In this document: piece after piece, positions 8,580-16,803 of the stretch | Numbering within the stretch: position 1 is the stretch's first letter | How the letters are laid out: each line of letters opens with the position of its first letter | NCBI GenBank assembly: GCA_003241875.1 | Contig: QBLU01000024.1 | Coordinates: 1 to 47,938 of the forward strand | From: Alphaproteobacteria bacterium | GTDB lineage: Bacteria > Pseudomonadota > Alphaproteobacteria > Sphingomonadales > Sphingomonadaceae | Reading direction: 5' to 3' | DNA length: 47,938 bases | Position numbers and translations under genes: made by a program | Notes under the pieces: generated by a model | Seen by the model: the letters and a program-made list of their open reading frames with translations, nothing else | What the model was told of the DNA's origin: nothing | The model's database searches: none

Positions 8580-10288
8580 GCCCCGGCGATCGCTGCGATC
8601 GACACCGGTCGCAGCGGCGGCCGCGGGGCAAAGCCGTCGCCGTCGCCCGGCGGCCGGCCCGTCGCCTCGGCCACCATCGCCATCAGCAGCGGCCCGCAAT
8701 AACGCCCCTGGCATCGCCCCATGCCCGCCCGGCTGGCGCGCTTCAGGCTGCCGATGTCGGCAACGCCGTCCGCCAGCAACGCGGCAATCGTGCCGTGGCT
8801 GACGCTTTCGCACCGGCACAGCAGCGTCTCGGCTGTCGCCAGCGTGCCCGCCAGCGGCACCGGTGCGAACAGATCCCACAGCGCCGCCTGGAACCGCCGC
8901 GCCCGGCGCAGTTGCCCAGTGGCACGCCGCGCGTCATGCGTCTCCTCCGACGGCAACGTGCCGATCAAGTCCCGCGCCGCCGCCGCCCCGGCCAGGACCC
9001 CTTGCGCCAGGGCAACGCGGGCGCCGCCGAGGCCGCCGCCGTCGCCCGCCACAAAGACACTGGCGACGCTGGTCCGCCCATCGTCGTCGCGCCTGACCGC
9101 CAGCAGCCCGTCGCGCCAGTCATGGGCGCAGCCGAGCGCGCGGGCCAGTTCGGATTGCGGCACAAAACCTGCCCCGATGCAGACCGCATCGACGGCAAAG
9201 CGGCGCTCCGGGCCGGGCCGGCCATCTGTACCGATCGGCGCAACGACGGCCGCTTGCGCCCGGACATCACCTTCGACCCGCACCAGCACGTGACGGTTCA
9301 GCCGCACCACCCCGGCCCGGCGCAGCGCCGCCAGCTGCCGCAGGCCATCGCCGACCAGGTCGGGCGCCGTCGCCGCCATGGTCAGGGCCGCCCCGATCCG
9401 CGCCGCGCCGGGCGCCTCGGCCTGCTCGACCAGCGCCACGACCGTCACCCCGGCCCGCACCAGTTCATGCGCCAGCTGCACGTTCAGCGGCCCGTTGCCG
9501 GCGACCAGCACGCGCGTGCCGGGCGCCGTCAGCCCCGATCGCAGCAGCGTCTGCGCGCCGCCGGTCGTCATCACCCCCGGCAATGTCCAGCCGGGCACCG
9601 GCCACGGCCGTTCATGGGCGCCGCTGGCGATGATCAGCCGCCGCGCCCGCACCGCCATCGCCCCGGCTTCGCTCGACACCGCGACCCGCACCGCTTCGCC
9701 ATCATGCTCCGCCAGCCACGCCGTGGCCCCGAACAGGCAACGCACCCCGGCGCGGGCGGCGCTGCTCGCCAGCGCCGCGCCATCCGCGAACTGCGTGTCG
9801 ACCCGGCGCGGGTCGATCGCGAACCCTGCCCCCGGCTGCTTGTAATATTGCCCGCCGGCCTTGGCGCGTTCGTCGATGCAGACCACCTGCAGCCCGCAGC
9901 GCGCCGCCATCCGCGCCGCCGACAGGCCCGCCGGCCCCGCACCGATAACGATCACGTCGCAGGTGATGTCCGGCAGCGTCGGCACCGGGTCCAGCGCCGC
10001 CGCCGCCGCCCGCGCCGGCGCCGGCGCAATCGTCATGCCGGCAGCGGCCGCCGTCATGCACGCCCGCCGCACGGTCCCGTCCACCACCACCGCACATTCG
10101 CCGCAGATGCCCATGCCGCAATGCACGCCCCGGCCATCGCCGGCGGCGCTGCCGCGCAGCACCAGCTCGCCGGCGTTGACCAGCACCGCCGCGACGCTTT
10201 CCCCGGCAAAGCCCGTGACCGGCCGCCCGGCAAATGACATCGCAAAACCGACGTCGGTCCGCGTTACCCCGGGCAAGTCGATCCGCAT
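8576..10288 (-). CDS. Fused [2Fe-2S]-FAD/NAD oxidoreductase (hydroxyproline/opine dehydrogenase subunit-like)
   Basis: Encodes 570 residues from ATG 10288, which overlaps the SDR stop by one base (TGATG). Domains in order: a [2Fe-2S] ferredoxin-like domain with Cys 57, 62, 65 and 77; an FAD fold with GAGPAG at 116-121; a second nucleotide fold VLVAGNGP near 255; and a C-terminal BFD-type Fe-S domain with CRC and CQGRYC clusters. In heteromeric D-hydroxyproline dehydrogenases, octopine/nopaline oxidases and HcnABC, the ferredoxin and FAD parts are often separate genes (LhpF/LhpE, HcnA/HcnB). Here they are one polypeptide. The catalytic DAO-type partner is probably the product of 4550-5704. Electrons likely go to the respiratory chain. 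Confidence 0.88.
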   Translation of the reverse strand: MRIDLPGVTRTDVGFAMSFAGRPVTGFAGESVAAVLVNAGELVLRGSAAGDGRGVHCGMGICGECAVVVDGTVRRACMTAAAAGMTIAPAPARAAAAALDPVPTLPDITCDVIVIGAGPAGLSAARMAARCGLQVVCIDERAKAGGQYYKQPGAGFAIDPRRVDTQFADGAALASSAARAGVRCLFGATAWLAEHDGEAVRVAVSSEAGAMAVRARRLIIASGAHERPWPVPGWTLPGVMTTGGAQTLLRSGLTAPGTRVLVAGNGPLNVQLAHELVRAGVTVVALVEQAEAPGAARIGAALTMAATAPDLVGDGLRQLAALRRAGVVRLNRHVLVRVEGDVRAQAAVVAPIGTDGRPGPERRFAVDAVCIGAGFVPQSELARALGCAHDWRDGLLAVRRDDDGRTSVASVFVAGDGGGLGGARVALAQGVLAGAAAARDLIGTLPSEETHDARRATGQLRRARRFQAALWDLFAPVPLAGTLATAETLLCRCESVSHGTIAALLADGVADIGSLKRASRAGMGRCQGRYCGPLLMAMVAEATGRPPGDGDGFAPRPPLRPVSIAAIAGA

Positions 10289-11079
10289 CAGCGTATGTAG
10301 CTGGCGCCGTTGACGTCGAGCGTCGCGCCCGACAGCTGCGGCACCGCGCCGGACGCCAGGAACGCCACCAGCCGGCCCAGCTCGGCCGGGCTTACCCATT
10401 CACCGCTGGCGAGGTTCGCCGAGATCTGCGCCTCGCCACCCTGCGTGGCGGCAAATTGTTCCGACAATCGCGTGCGCACCACGCCGGGCGCGATGACATA
10501 GGCAAGGATGCCGTCTTTCGCATAAGCCCGGGCGATCGACTGGGTCGCCGCCCGCACTGCGGCCTTGGACGCACCATAGGCCATGGTCGCCGGATTGGTG
10601 ACGCCGCGCTGCGCCGCCCAGCTCGACATGGTGACGATGCTGCCGCCGCCGGTTGCGAGGAAGTGCCGCACGGCGCGGCGCATCAGCCGCGCCGGCGCCT
10701 GCACGTTGACCATCAGCGCCTGATCCCAGACCGCATCCCAATGCGCCAGCGGGGCATCGACCCCGCCGGTGAAATCCATCACCGCGGCATTGTTGACCAG
10801 CACGTCGATCCGGCCGTGCCACGCCTCTGCCGCATCCCACAGCGCCTCGACCGCCGCCAGGTCACCCAGGTCGGCAGCGACCAGCAGCTTGCGATCATCG
10901 GGAATGGCGGCGGTTGCCGCCTCGGCGCCGGCCCGGTCGCCGCCATAATGCGCCACCACCCGCGCGCCCGCGGCCCCGAGCACCGCCGCCGTCGCCGCGC
11001 CGATGCCCTTGGAAGCACCCGTCAACAGCACGGTCTTGCCTTGAAGATCAGCGATCGGAACCATGCCCCTAGCTGGCAT
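10288..11079 (-). CDS. Short-chain dehydrogenase/reductase (SDR)
   Basis: A classical SDR of about 260 residues. NAD(P) motif GASKGIG, NNAA segment, catalytic Ser in TMSSWAA and the YxxxK motif in MAYGASK are all present, and the C-terminus (LSGATLDVNGASYIR) is typical. The start is uncertain. ATG 11079 has GAAG eight bases upstream. ATG 11064 begins closer to the family N-terminus but its AGGGG lies almost on the codon. First gene of the five-gene leftward operon; probably oxidises or reduces a hydroxy/keto intermediate of the imported compound. Confidence 0.88.
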   Translation of the reverse strand: MPARGMVPIADLQGKTVLLTGASKGIGAATAAVLGAAGARVVAHYGGDRAGAEAATAAIPDDRKLLVAADLGDLAAVEALWDAAEAWHGRIDVLVNNAAVMDFTGGVDAPLAHWDAVWDQALMVNVQAPARLMRRAVRHFLATGGGSIVTMSSWAAQRGVTNPATMAYGASKAAVRAATQSIARAYAKDGILAYVIAPGVVRTRLSEQFAATQGGEAQISANLASGEWVSPAELGRLVAFLASGAVPQLSGATLDVNGASYIR

Positions 11080-11116
11080 AACGAACGCTTCAAGCAAAGC
11101 GGAAAACCGGCGCAGC

Positions 11117-11132
11117 GCGAACATTTGTTCGC
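11117..11132. promoter_or_regulatory. Perfect 16-bp palindrome, probable operator
   Basis: GCGAACATTTGTTCGC is a perfect inverted repeat (7-2-7) between the divergent SDR operon and the DUF885 gene. It is placed where a repressor or activator could control both. A degenerate copy occurs at 4495-4510 in the other divergent promoter of the island. No regulator gene is present within the island itself. Confidence 0.6.
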
Positions 11133-11183
11133 AATGTGATCAGCCGCGCGTAAGCTGCGCCGATTCGCCGGGAGATCACGCCC

Positions 11184-12803
11184 ATGACCAGGACGGTCCG
11201 CCTTTTCGTCATGCTGCTCGTTATCGGCAGCGCGCCTGTCCAGGCCGAGCCTCACCTCGCCGATCCGCAGCTCACCGCTGTCTTCGACGACTTGCAGCGC
11301 TGGCAGGCCGGCCTCGCCGGCGACCTGGCGCCGGCCGCCATGGCCACGCGCACCGCCGAACTGACGACGCTACAGCAACGGCTGCAGGCTGTCCCGGTCA
11401 CCGGCCGCACCCGCTCTTTCAAGGTCGACTGGCTTGTCGTGCGGTCCGAAATGGACCGCGCCGAGTTCACGCTGAAGGTCACCCGGCCCTGGGCCCGGGA
11501 CCCCGGCTATTATCTCGAACCGATCCAGCGGCTCGCCTTCACCGACCTGCCCGACGCCGCACTTGCCGCCAAGATCGCCGCCATCCCGGCCCGGCTGGCC
11601 GCGGCGCGCACGGTGCTCGACGATGTCGCCGCCGACCATGCCGACCTCGCCATCCGGTCATTGACCACATCGGACGGGGTCGAGGACGGCTATCCGGCGC
11701 GAAAGACGGCGCCCGCCGGCGTCATCGGCTGGTATCGCGACCTCGCGGACCGCGCCCGCACCGCGCAGCCGGCGCTGCTGCCCGATATCGAACGCGCCAT
11801 CACTGCGCTCGAATCCTATCGCCGCTGGCTCGTCGACAATCGCGCCCGCATGACCGGCCGTGCCGGCGTCGGCACCGCGCGGCTCGACTGGTACCTGCGG
11901 CATGCGCTGCAGATGCCGTACGACAGCCGCGACGCGCTCACCCTGTCGCAACGCGAACTCGATCGCATGTGGGCGGACCTGGCGCTCGAACAGTCGCGCA
12001 ACAGCGGCTTGCCCGAAATCGCCATCGCGCGGACCGAGGCGGACTATCTCGCCCGCGTCGCCGATACCGATGCCCGCATCCGGCGCTTCCTCGTCGATCG
12101 CCGCTTCATGACCATCCCGCCCGAGATCCCGGCGACGCTGGCGAAGATGGTGGTGCCGCCCTATTCCGAACCGATCAACGTGCCCTTCAGCACCCGAACC
12201 CCGCCGAATTTCTGGGAACAGGTGCAGTTTCGCGATCCATCGCCGGATCATCTCCACGCCGTCATTCCGGGCCATCGCATGGACCTGATGCTGTCCAACG
12301 CCAATCCCAACAGCATCCGCCGCGCCGTCAACGATGGCGCCCGCTGGCAGGGTTGGGCCGTCTATCTCGAGGAAAGCGCCCTCCAGGCCGGGTTTTTCGA
12401 CGACCGTCCCCGCGCCCGGGAGCTGATCTACATCTTCGGCCTGTGGCGCGCCGCCCGCGCCGTCGGCGATATCCGGAACCAGCGCAACGAGCGCACCGCT
12501 GCCGAAGTCGCCGACTGGTGGCAGGCGGTCACCCCGATGCTCGACGGCAATGTGGCGCGCAAATACGCCCATATCCGAACCCTGCTCGGCCACGGCCTCG
12601 AATACACCATCGGCAACATCCAGATGTGGGAACTGCTCGCCGCCCGCCGCCGCCAGCTTGGCGACAAGTTCGTGCTCCAGGATTTCCACGACGATTTCAT
12701 CCGCCGCGGCCGCATCCCGATGGCGCTGATCCGCTATGAGATGCTCGGCGACGACAGCATGGAAAAGGCGTTGTTCGAACGCCCGCCGATCCCCCCGGCT
12801 TAA
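11184..12803 (+). CDS. Secreted DUF885 family protein with altered catalytic motifs
   Basis: Encodes 539 residues with a signal peptide cleaved near APVQA-EP; ATG 11184 has GGAG at about 11170. The length and overall pattern match DUF885 (M32-like metallopeptidase fold). The family normally shows HExxPGH and EGWALYxE. Here the corresponding stretches read HAVIPGH and QGWAVYLEE: the first Glu is Ala and the second is Gln, while both His of the first motif and the flanking residues are kept. The protein may therefore be a non-hydrolytic binding protein or have changed chemistry. It overlaps the ligase gene by 4 bases tail to tail. Confidence 0.82.
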   Translation: MTRTVRLFVMLLVIGSAPVQAEPHLADPQLTAVFDDLQRWQAGLAGDLAPAAMATRTAELTTLQQRLQAVPVTGRTRSFKVDWLVVRSEMDRAEFTLKVTRPWARDPGYYLEPIQRLAFTDLPDAALAAKIAAIPARLAAARTVLDDVAADHADLAIRSLTTSDGVEDGYPARKTAPAGVIGWYRDLADRARTAQPALLPDIERAITALESYRRWLVDNRARMTGRAGVGTARLDWYLRHALQMPYDSRDALTLSQRELDRMWADLALEQSRNSGLPEIAIARTEADYLARVADTDARIRRFLVDRRFMTIPPEIPATLAKMVVPPYSEPINVPFSTRTPPNFWEQVQFRDPSPDHLHAVIPGHRMDLMLSNANPNSIRRAVNDGARWQGWAVYLEESALQAGFFDDRPRARELIYIFGLWRAARAVGDIRNQRNERTAAEVADWWQAVTPMLDGNVARKYAHIRTLLGHGLEYTIGNIQMWELLAARRRQLGDKFVLQDFHDDFIRRGRIPMALIRYEMLGDDSMEKALFERPPIPPA

Positions 12804-14260
12804 GGCACCTCGCCGCGATACGCATCGCGCAACTCGCGTTTCAGCACCTTGCCGATCTCGCTGCGCGGCAGGCTGGCGACCAGCGCGATGTCGGCGATGC
12901 GCTGGGTGCGGCCCAGCCGGTCGTTGGCCCAGCCCCGGATCGCCGCCAGATCGGCGCCGGCGCGGGCGACGACGAACGCCACCGGCGTCTCGCCCCAGCG
13001 CGCGCTCGGCACCGCCACCACCGCCGCCTCGACGACGTCGGGATGGCTCGCCAGCACGCCCTCGAGATCGCTCGGATAGATGTTAAAGCCGCCCGAGATG
13101 ACAAGGTCCTTGGCGCGGTCGACGAGCGTCAGGAAGCCTTCGTCGTCGAAGCGGCCGATGTCGCCGGTGCGGATGAAGCGCGCGCCATCGGGGCTGAACC
13201 ATTCCGCCGCCCGCGTCGCCTCGGGCAGGCCGTGGTATCCCTGCATCATCGCCGGCGATCGGCCGACCACTTCGCCGGTGGCGCCGGCGGGCAGTTCGCG
13301 GCCCTCGGCATCGATCAGCCTCATGTCGCTGCCCGCCGCCGGCTGGCCGACCGTCGCCAGCTTGTCGGGCCGTTCGTGGCAGCGCAGGATGCAGGTGCCG
13401 CCGCCCTCGGTCATGCCGTAATATTCGGTCAGTCCGCCCGACCAGCGGCGCAGCACCTCTGCCTTCAACGCCGCCGGAAACGGCGCCGAGGTGCAGAATT
13501 TGGCGCGATAGGCCGATAGGTCGAAATGGTCGAAATCGGGCATCTCGAGCAGCCGCCGATATTGCACCGGCACCAGCATCACATGGCTGACGCGATGCGC
13601 CGCGCTCAATTGCAGGAACGCCGCCGCGTCGAACTTCGGCAGCAGCACCAGCGTGCCGCCCAGCCCCAGCGTCGGGATGACGCTGACGAGGGTGGTGTTC
13701 GAATAGAGCGGCGTCGCCACCAGCGTCACCGCATCGGGGCCATAGCCCTGCGCCAGCCCGCGCTGGACATGCGCCCAACGCTGGCTGTGCGGCTGCACGA
13801 TGCCCTTGGGGCGACCCGTGGTGCCGGAGGAATAGATCAGGTTGAACGGGTCGTCGGGGCTGATCGCCACCGGGGCGACGGCGCTGCCGTCGGGCGCCAG
13901 CCAGGCTTCGATGCCGGCGAGCGCCGCATCGTCGAACAGCATCGCCGCGCCCGCATCCGCCACCATGCCGGCCAGCGCCTCGGCGGTCACCGATTGCGGC
14001 AGCGGCGCCACCGCCAGTCCGGCGCGCAACGCTCCCAGCCACACGACGAGGTAATCCGCCTGCATCGTCGCGGCGATGGCGATGACATCGCCCTTGCCGC
14101 ACCCGTCGCGCTGCAACGCCGCCGCCACCCGGTCCGAGCGGCGATCGAGCGTCGCCCAGTCCATCCGCAGCGGACCGTCGATGACCGCCACGGCAGCACC
14201 GCGCGCTCGCGCATGGCCGCGCACCAGGTCGGGCAGCGTCGTGAAGTCATCTGGCAGCAT
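12800..14260 (-). CDS. AMP-dependent acyl-CoA synthetase/ligase family
   Basis: Encodes 486 residues from ATG 14260, with GAGGG five bases upstream; the longer open frame overlaps the kinase gene and is not used. ANL-superfamily motifs are complete: LIYSSGTTGRPKG (phosphate loop), YGMTEGGG (A5), TGDIGRFDDEGF (A7), DRAKDLVISGG (A8) and the A10 Lys in SEIGKVLKREL. It adenylates a carboxylate and usually forms a CoA thioester; the substrate is unknown. It lies 11 bases downstream of the kinase gene, so the two form an operon divergent from the GcvP-like pair. Confidence 0.9.
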   Translation of the reverse strand: MLPDDFTTLPDLVRGHARARGAAVAVIDGPLRMDWATLDRRSDRVAAALQRDGCGKGDVIAIAATMQADYLVVWLGALRAGLAVAPLPQSVTAEALAGMVADAGAAMLFDDAALAGIEAWLAPDGSAVAPVAISPDDPFNLIYSSGTTGRPKGIVQPHSQRWAHVQRGLAQGYGPDAVTLVATPLYSNTTLVSVIPTLGLGGTLVLLPKFDAAAFLQLSAAHRVSHVMLVPVQYRRLLEMPDFDHFDLSAYRAKFCTSAPFPAALKAEVLRRWSGGLTEYYGMTEGGGTCILRCHERPDKLATVGQPAAGSDMRLIDAEGRELPAGATGEVVGRSPAMMQGYHGLPEATRAAEWFSPDGARFIRTGDIGRFDDEGFLTLVDRAKDLVISGGFNIYPSDLEGVLASHPDVVEAAVVAVPSARWGETPVAFVVARAGADLAAIRGWANDRLGRTQRIADIALVASLPRSEIGKVLKRELRDAYRGEVP

Positions 14261-14271
14261 GTCGTCCCTCG

Positions 14272-15333
14272 TCACGCCGGGGTCACCCGCATCATCATCG
14301 TTTGCCGCCGGCCGGTGCGCACCGCGACATGGCCGGCCAGCCGGGCATCCGTTGCCTCGTCCCCGGCATCGACCAGCAGCCGCCCCCCCGGCAGCGCGGC
14401 CAGCTTGGCGGCACTGGCCAGCACCACCGGCGGCAACAGCGTTTGTGCCAGCACGCGCGCCGAAATCTGCTGGTTGCCGCGCCCGAGCAGGAACCCCTGG
14501 CCGCCGATCACACCCAGGGCCAGCCGCGGTGCCGCATCGGCGCAAAGCTGCCACAGCGACCCCTCGTCGACATCGGCCGCCACCAGGGTACCATCGGCGA
14601 ACACATCGACACCGAGCAGGGTGCCCGCCGCACCAAGCGCCTGTTTCAAGGCCAGCATCGTCGCGCCGGGGCCCACCACCAGCAGCGGCACCGTTGCAAG
14701 TTCCGCCGCCGCTGCGGCGATGGCGCCGTGCAGCCGGGCATCGTCACCCTGGCGCGCCATGGCCTTGGCCGGTTGCCGCCCGGGCATCGCCGGCACCCGC
14801 ATCATGCCGAACAGCCGGGGCGATCCGTCGCCGTCACGGTCGATCACCTCGGCATCGACACACGTGAGCGTCGCCTGGGCCGCGATGTCGGCGAGCATCG
14901 CGGCCGCCGCCGCCGGGCTGGTGGCGAACACGCCGCTGTGCATCTTGACGCCCGCCGGCACGCCGAGCACCGGCACCGGCACCGCCGCCGCCATCACGTC
15001 GCGCGCCGTGCCGTCGCCGCCGACGAAAACGATCACCTCGCATCCTGCCGCTGCCAGCGCCCTGACCGCGTCGGTCGTGTCGCGCGCCCGGCTCTGCAGC
15101 GCACCACTATGGACCACGCGCGCCGCGACGCCGGCCGCCCCCAGCACGTCGGCCCCCATCGCACCGGCGCTGGTCATCACCGTACCGGCACTGCCCAATC
15201 CCCGCAGCGCCCGCGCCGCCCGCGCCGCCGCATGGCCGGTCGCACCCACGGCGGCCGGCAAATCGTCACTGCCCTTCAACCCCAGCGGGCCACCCAAGCC
15301 GGCGATCGGGTTGACAACAAAGCCCAGTCGCAC
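14272..15333 (-). CDS. ATP-NAD/AcoX-type kinase family protein
   Basis: Encodes 353 residues from GTG 15333, which has AAAGGA six bases upstream. The upstream ATG at 15357 has no such site. The NAD-kinase-like fold is shown by FVVNPIAGLGG at the N-terminus, FVGGDGTARD (the GGDGT signature) and GVPAGVKMHSGVFA. The pattern is closest to the ATP-NAD kinase subgroup that includes AcoX, whose exact reaction is not well established. Co-transcription with the ligase suggests that it acts on a metabolite or cofactor of this pathway rather than being the housekeeping NAD kinase. Confidence 0.82.
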   Translation of the reverse strand: MRLGFVVNPIAGLGGPLGLKGSDDLPAAVGATGHAAARAARALRGLGSAGTVMTSAGAMGADVLGAAGVAARVVHSGALQSRARDTTDAVRALAAAGCEVIVFVGGDGTARDVMAAAVPVPVLGVPAGVKMHSGVFATSPAAAAAMLADIAAQATLTCVDAEVIDRDGDGSPRLFGMMRVPAMPGRQPAKAMARQGDDARLHGAIAAAAAELATVPLLVVGPGATMLALKQALGAAGTLLGVDVFADGTLVAADVDEGSLWQLCADAAPRLALGVIGGQGFLLGRGNQQISARVLAQTLLPPVVLASAAKLAALPGGRLLVDAGDEATDARLAGHVAVRTGRRQTMMMRVTPA

Positions 15334-15365
15334 GCAAAGTCCTTTTGTCCGGATAGGCAACATAT

Positions 15366-15382
15366 TGTGCGCTATTTGCACA
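15366..15382. promoter_or_regulatory. Candidate operator TGTGC-N7-GCACA
   Basis: TGTGC and GCACA form an inverted repeat separated by seven bases, centred between the divergent kinase/ligase and GcvP-like transcription units. The size fits a GntR or LacI-type site. It differs from the palindrome at 11117, so regulation of this half of the island may be separate. Confidence 0.4.
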
Positions 15383-15405
15383 TTTTGCCAGAGGGAGATT
15401 CCAGA

Positions 15406-16803
15406 TTGGCCGACACCAGGGCGCATCCCTTCATGCCGAATTCGGCGCCGGCCCTCCACGCTGCGCTGCTCGCCGAACTCGGGCTCGAAACCGCGGAGCC
15501 GCTGTTCGGGCAGATACCCGAAAACCATCGTTTCAACGGCGACCTGGCACAGCCGCCGGCGCTGGCGGAAGAGGTGCTGCTGGCGCGGCACCTGCGCACC
15601 ACGCTCGCCCGGAACGTCACCGCCGACGACAATCTCAGCTTCCTCGGCGGCGGGATCTGGCAGCATCATGTCCCCGCCGTCGTCGATGAAATCGTGAACC
15701 GCGCCGAATTCCTCACCCCGGTCTGGGGCACGCCGTCATCCGATTTCGGCCGCAACCAGGCCTGGTTCGAATTCACCAGTCAGTTGGGCGCGCTGCTCGA
15801 TCTCGAACTCGTCGGCCTGCCGGTCTATTCCTGGGGCTGCGCTGCCGGCCATGCCTTCCGTATGGCAGCACGCCTCACCGGCCGCCGCCGCATCCTGTTG
15901 CCCGCCCGGCTTTGCCCCGAACGCCGCGCCGTCATCGCCGCTTATTGCGCCTCGGCCGATCCGGCCGCCGCCATCACCCTCGTCGATGTGCCCTGCGATC
16001 ACCTCGGCAGGCTCGACCTCGCGGCCCTCGCCGCCCTGCTCGATACCGAAACCGCCGCCGTCTATTATGAGAACCCGGCCTATTTCGGCGGGTTCGAGAC
16101 CGGCGCCGCCGAAATCGCCCGTCTCGCCCGGGCCGCCGGCGCCGAAACCATCGCCGGCATTAACCCGATCAGCCTCGGTGTCATCGCCCCGCCGGGGGTC
16201 CTTGGCGTCGACATCGCCGTCGGCACCATCCAGCCGCTCGGCATCCACATGGCGGCCGGCGGCGGGCTCGGCGGCTTCATCGCCAGCCGCGACGAAGCCT
16301 GCTATGCCGCGCAATATCCGACGCTGCTCAACAGCCTCGCCACCACCGTTGCCGGCGAAATGGCCTTCGGGCTGATGCTGTTCCACCAGTCGAGCTATGG
16401 CAGCCGCGACGAAGGCAACGACTGGACCGGCAACAGCACCTATCTCTGGGCGATCGCCGCCACCACCTATATGGCGCTGCTCGGTCCTACGGGTTTCCGC
16501 GAGCTCGGCGAATTGCTCCTCGTCCGCACCCGCGACGCCGCCCTGGCGCTGGCCTCGGTTCCCGGCGTCACGGTGATCGGGGGCGCCGCCCGCTTTGTCG
16601 ACCTGATCGTCGATTTCAACGCCACCGGCCGCAGCGTCGCCGACATCAACAATGCGCTCCTCGACCACGGCATCTTCGGCGGCCTCGACCTGTCCGGCGC
16701 ATTCCCCGATCTTGGCCAGTCGGCGCTCTATGCCGTCACCGAAGTCCATGACACCGACGACATCGCCCGCCTCGCCGCCGCGCTGGCCGAGGTGTTGGCA
16801 TGA
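15406..16803 (+). CDS. GcvPA-like PLP-fold protein (glycine dehydrogenase subunit 1 paralogue)
   Basis: Encodes 465 residues if started at TTG 15406. GGGAG at 15393-15397 fits this codon, and the resulting N-terminus HPFMPNS...LLAELG matches the conserved GcvPA opening (H-[RP]-[FY]-x-P-N/L-T), which the in-frame ATG 15433 would cut. Further family features are LFGQIPENHRFNG, SFLGGGIWQHHVP, FLTPVWGTP and the YYENPAYFGG region. GcvPA normally pairs with GcvPB to decarboxylate glycine onto lipoylated GcvH. The stop overlaps the GcvPB-like start by 4 bases. No GcvH, GcvT or Lpd is nearby, so another substrate or acceptor is likely. Confidence 0.85.
   Translation: MADTRAHPFMPNSAPALHAALLAELGLETAEPLFGQIPENHRFNGDLAQPPALAEEVLLARHLRTTLARNVTADDNLSFLGGGIWQHHVPAVVDEIVNRAEFLTPVWGTPSSDFGRNQAWFEFTSQLGALLDLELVGLPVYSWGCAAGHAFRMAARLTGRRRILLPARLCPERRAVIAAYCASADPAAAITLVDVPCDHLGRLDLAALAALLDTETAAVYYENPAYFGGFETGAAEIARLARAAGAETIAGINPISLGVIAPPGVLGVDIAVGTIQPLGIHMAAGGGLGGFIASRDEACYAAQYPTLLNSLATTVAGEMAFGLMLFHQSSYGSRDEGNDWTGNSTYLWAIAATTYMALLGPTGFRELGELLLVRTRDAALALASVPGVTVIGGAARFVDLIVDFNATGRSVADINNALLDHGIFGGLDLSGAFPDLGQSALYAVTEVHDTDDIARLAAALAEVLA

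Noticed and set aside
7095-8631. Upstream extension of the permease gene as one 741-codon protein
   Set aside because: The extension is an off-frame reading of the binding-protein/permease gene; the real start is ATG 7095 with an ATGA overlap.
3452-10288. Naming the island genes lhpB, lhpC, lhpE and lhpF
   Set aside because: The family resemblance is real, but the epimerase and semialdehyde dehydrogenase are missing, and the substrate cannot be fixed from sequence alone.
14272-15333. Housekeeping NAD kinase
   Set aside because: GGDGT is present, but the AcoX-like motifs and co-transcription with a ligase in a catabolic island argue for a specialised family member.
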